Of a stretch of DNA of 64,000 nucleotides, positions 60,293-64,000 are shown in pieces (the first letter of the stretch is position 1; each line of letters starts with the position of its first letter). A model generated the notes under the pieces. That model saw only the letters and a list, made by a program, of their open reading frames with translations, did no database searches and was not told where the DNA came from. The position numbers and the translations under genes are program-made. The stretch comes from Lingula anatina (Eukaryota; Brachiopoda; Lingulata; Lingulida; Lingulidae): NCBI RefSeq assembly GCF_001039355.2, contig NW_019775103.1, forward strand, positions 260,920 through 324,919, in the 5' to 3' direction.

Positions 60293-63258
60293 ATACTAGT
60301 TTAGGCTTTTCAAAGAATTCTCATTTTGCATTTAAAGCCTTTTTTCATTTTGAAACATGACTGAGGTTTTTTGTCATCTCACACAGGAAATATATTGTTA
60401 TATTTTTCTACCATCACTTGTCCTTCTATCTTAATTAACACAAATATAAGCCTATTTTACATAAGAAATTAATGTTTGAAAATAAATTTGTGTTCTAAAT
60501 TTGTATTGAAATGGAAAGATAGATTCATTACTACCCTTGAATGTTTTGTTTTTGCAGTATCGGCATCTTCCCTGATGCTTGTTTTACTCGCCTGTATCTG
60601 CCTCCAAACTTACGTTTACAGGAAAGGAAAAAAGTAAGTATTTATAACTAGTTTCTGCTTTTAAAGTTCAAGAGGTAGGATATTGGATGCTGTTTCCTTA
60701 TGACAAGCCATTCACAAAATGTGCTGTTAAAATTTCACTCGTTAACCCATTAACACCCATTTACACAAATTTCACTCGTTAACACATTGTGTACTACATA
60801 AACATTCGTCACCATCTCAAATACTAACAATTGGATATAATTGACAGTTTTTCTAATACACAGTAAAATATATGCTGGTTTGACGAGGGAGAAAACCATG
60901 GCCATCAAAACATCAGTGGAAATAGAAGAAGATGAAGACTTGTGCGTGTGGTCTGTAAAGATACTCGTGGAAATAGAGCGTCCTCTATTGGTGGATGTTT
61001 TCAAATGGGCAGGCGTTTGTGCATTTTGTACCGGGCTATTGCTGGCGATTCCTGCAAGATATGCATTAATTCCACTACTCCTGTATGACGTATCACAAGC
61101 CATTCACGTATGTGTGTTGTATACGAAAAAGATGGAAAACAAGGACAAAAATGCTGTATTTCAAGATGTTAAACGCGTTCGTCTTTCGTATACACTTTTT
61201 GCTGGATTTCCCGCTGGATCAGCGGCAAAGATTCTTGGCACACTCTGGCTGGACGGAATATGGGACAGTTGGGGCTATTCAGATTTTGGCTTTACTATTC
61301 TCTTCGCACCTCATACAATCCTTATTTTTATTGCTGCACCAATTGTGTTTTTCACATTTTGCTGCGCATGTTGCAAGTGCAGTGAATCAGAACCGTGTAA
61401 AGACAGAAAGTTTTTGCNCTAGAGTTAGAGATGATGAGCTGAAGAGGGAAAATGAACTTAACACGAAGTGTGGAAAAACTGGATTAAAATTATCATTTAT
61501 AAACTTTATAAAATTATCATTTATCATTTTTCCATGAATTCTATATTCCAGGAAGGCTGTTGAAAGTTATTCCCGAATTCTCAGATGCCTGGTGTTTTGG
61601 TTGGTCGGCAGTGATACTGGTTTACTTCCTTGACAACCCAGGTGACGTCAGTTCGTTGTATATCAAGGTGTATGCCATGTTGCCGTTGCTGTTCTCCTGC
61701 CTTATAGGTCTAACATTTGACGTCTATAGAATTTTCCGTATGGCCAGAAATTTAAACGACAAAAGCTTTTGGAGAAAAGAAAAATACAGCAAGATGAAGC
61801 GAATCAAGTGACGGAAATGGAAGTACAGGCTCCAGATTATTGGGTTAATTTTCAGGATGATTTTAAGAAATGTGCAGGTAAAAAAAGTACCATTTTTATC
61901 ATCTTAAGCTACTCTATTCCCTGTAGACACTCCCTGTTTACATAAACATAAGTGACGTAAACTAATGTTTACATAAACTATTGCTATTTTTCACTGCGTT
62001 TAAATTTAGCAATTTTTTTTTAATTAAAAGTTAAAAGAATCAACATTTTTGGAAAGAAAAGATTCAAATCTGTTTTACACAAGAAAATCATATGCAAGGA
62101 AAATGAAATTACTGTTTCTCATCCGGTAGGGGAGGAAGAAAGTGTCACGACAGTTGATGTCAGTGGCCAGATTTGGGACGAGGTCAGTCATATGATGAGA
62201 GAGTCTTGGTCTAAAAACAAAATGCTTATCCGCGGAAGAGACAATAGAGATCACATTGATTTTAAGATAACGAAGATTCAGCGTGTCGAGAACCCCCGAC
62301 TGTGGAGCCAATATTTTTGCAAATTACAAGATTTATCCAGAAAATGTGCACGAAATCCCATTGACAGAGCGCCATGGATGCACGCCTATACGTGCCAGCT
62401 TTCCGGAATCTTAAATGGGCGCCTTAAAAATGAACTGAATGAATACTATTTATTTCACGGGACGAGCGCAGATGTTGCTGAAGCAATATGTGCCACTGGA
62501 CTTGATTTTAGGATTGGAAGCGAGGGACTCTTTGGGAAGGGTATATACCTTGCAGAAAATTCCTCGAAGTCGGACCAATATGGAAAACTAAGCAAGACCG
62601 CCATTTGCATACATCTTTAATAGATAAACAGCCAAATCGGTGTCACTATATCGTTATTCAATAACGCATTTTGTAACAAAGTACCATCATACTTATAAAT
62701 GATTAATGTATTGTTGGAACCATTTAATGGGGCTTTCCCTTTAATGGTGACAAATGAAAAAAGTAATCTGGCTTATGGAAAAATGATCCTGATATTACGT
62801 ATTGTAATTTTAACACTTTGACATTCAAGTTGGTCTTGAAGGAAACCGCCAACAGCATCGGAGAGGCAAGCTTAAATAGACTTTGAGGGGAAATTTATAT
62901 TTATGTATTAAGAGGAAGTGCTAATTGAGTAGTTGTGTTCTGAAACGAAATGTTACAAACTTGAGTTTTGATAACATTTTTGTATTTTTCAGATAAAGAT
63001 TGCCGCGGAACAAAAGGAATAAAAATGTTCCTTGTTCGTGCCTGCATCGGTCGACCATATCTCACACGTGAAAAGAAACAATTTCCACGGCCTCCTTGTA
63101 CTGTTAAAGGCTGCATGCAAGTCTTATGTACCCACACCAGTCATTTTGACTCCGTGATAGCAGACGTTTCCAATATGTTGTACAGAGAGTTCATTGTTTA
63201 CGAGAAAACAATGTGTTATCCTGAATATATCATCACGTACGACAGAATATACATGTAG
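58915..63258 (+). pseudogene. TM-PARP3: disrupted copy of the membrane PARP gene
   Basis: Exon equivalents: 58915-59110, 60558-60633, 60864-61417 (truncated), 61552-61877, 62130-62591 and 62993-63258. The product would match TM-PARP2 in order: glycosylated tail, helix, membrane bundle, linker, PARP domain with YLFHGTSADV, GKGIYLAENSSKSDQY and LYREFIVYE. Three problems exist. The third exon stops at an N (61418) and about 340 bp present in TM-PARP2, including the last helices of that exon, is missing. The fourth exon has five extra bases after ATGGCCAGAAA (near 61751), which shifts the frame to a stop at 61811. The donor after the fifth exon is GC (62592). The first may be an assembly join, so the gene could be better than it looks, but the frameshift alone would remove the catalytic domain. 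AATAAA is at 63626. Confidence 0.75.
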
Positions 63259-63625
63259 TATTGAATCCAATTTAAACTTAATTCAATATTCGGTGAAAAG
63301 TCGCTTTGATTTCTATGCCAGAGCTTCGTGACTGCGAGAATGAGAATGCTCCAAGATGCACAAGGGGACTAGTACTTATAGCATCAACCGAATGACGTTA
63401 CGGGAAAACATTCTAGTTTAGATCATAAGAAAAACCGTGATCGTGGTGATGTTGAAGAATTGACCAATTTTGTAACTATTTTCAAACCAGTTGGGTAAAG
63501 TGTAACTGTTTGTGATGAATTTTGTACATATGTTGTGGTATTGAGAACTCTCATTATAAGGCATGGACTTAGTAACGGATCTGTATATCCACTGAAGATT
63601 TAGAATTGCGTCTTATTTAAAGCTT

Positions 63626-63631
63626 AATAAA
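63626..63631 (+). terminator. Poly(A) signal of TM-PARP3
   Basis: AATAAA in gcttaataaagttttgtatt, 368 bp after the stop codon. It matches the signals at 45035 and 54555. Confidence 0.6.
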
Positions 63632-64000
63632 GTTTTGTATTACTATGATGATGATAAAGTTGAATTACTGCATATAATTAATAGATACTTTAATATTTAC
63701 TGACCGCTTATTTTTCAGTTCATTACCATGTTTGCAATTATGATCATAGGACCCAAAATTTTAGGACAACTTTGCCACTTTTTAAATAACTTTCAGACCA
63801 GTGAACCTTCGGACAATAAACCATATTAGACTATAAACAGTGAACAATGAATTCGTGCCACACCTTTGCAAACACAAACGCTTGCTCGGTGCAGACCAAG
63901 TCGTCTGACGTTTCATAATTCCATCACCGGTGTTTAATTTTTGAAGGAGCATCTTGTCTGCCTTCGTAATATACAAAGTGAATTGAAGAAAGCAAATGTA

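Noticed and set aside
60178-60360. Lys-rich frame
   Set aside because: Produced by a poly(A) run in a TM-PARP3 intron.

Overview
Organism and overall character. This is AT-rich eukaryotic nuclear DNA from an animal. The genes have GT-AG introns and AATAAA poly(A) signals, there are many microsatellites, and there is a dense mix of DNA transposons (Harbinger, Tc1-like, many short inverted-repeat elements) and retroelements (DIRS-like, two LINE fragments). The repeat style suggests a marine invertebrate, perhaps a lophotrochozoan such as a bivalve, but I cannot name the species. The assembly has a 480-N gap (4671-5150) and single Ns at 26542 and 61418. Layout. 1.1-2.2 kb: a minus-strand Myb/SANT-like gene or relic. 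3.5-23.2 kb: three tandem plus-strand copies of an unrecognised membrane-protein family, here called family A (A1 at 3490-6254, A2 at 7242-15096, A3 at 21585-23201, the last a pseudogene). Each has a tiny first exon and one large second exon coding about five transmembrane helices, a roughly 300-residue N-glycosylated Cys-containing ectodomain and a hydrophobic C-terminus ending V-T-M-I. A Harbinger transposon sits in the A2 intron. 24.8-26.1 kb: two exons of LDAH, a lipid-droplet serine hydrolase, on the minus strand. 27.0-28.0 kb: a LINE ORF1 relic. 28.9-63.3 kb: three tandem plus-strand copies of a second family, here called TM-PARP. An N-glycosylated extracellular tail and a bundle of about eight membrane helices are fused, across six exons, to a C-terminal tankyrase-like PARP catalytic domain with an intact His-Tyr-Glu triad. 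TM-PARP1 has a 12.4-kb intron inside its catalytic domain, filled with nested transposons. TM-PARP2 (49335-54191) is intact and predicts 706 residues. TM-PARP3 (58915-63258) has a deletion marked by an N, a 5-nt frameshift and a GC splice donor. How the genes may relate. The window is two adjacent, same-strand arrays of lineage-expanded polytopic membrane proteins, both with degenerating copies and signs of gene conversion. The TM-PARPs are the most unusual content, because PARP catalytic domains are not commonly joined to an N-terminal multi-pass membrane domain. They are predicted to ADP-ribosylate targets at the cytosolic face of a membrane. Any functional link between the two families, or to immunity, is speculation from their adjacency and turnover.
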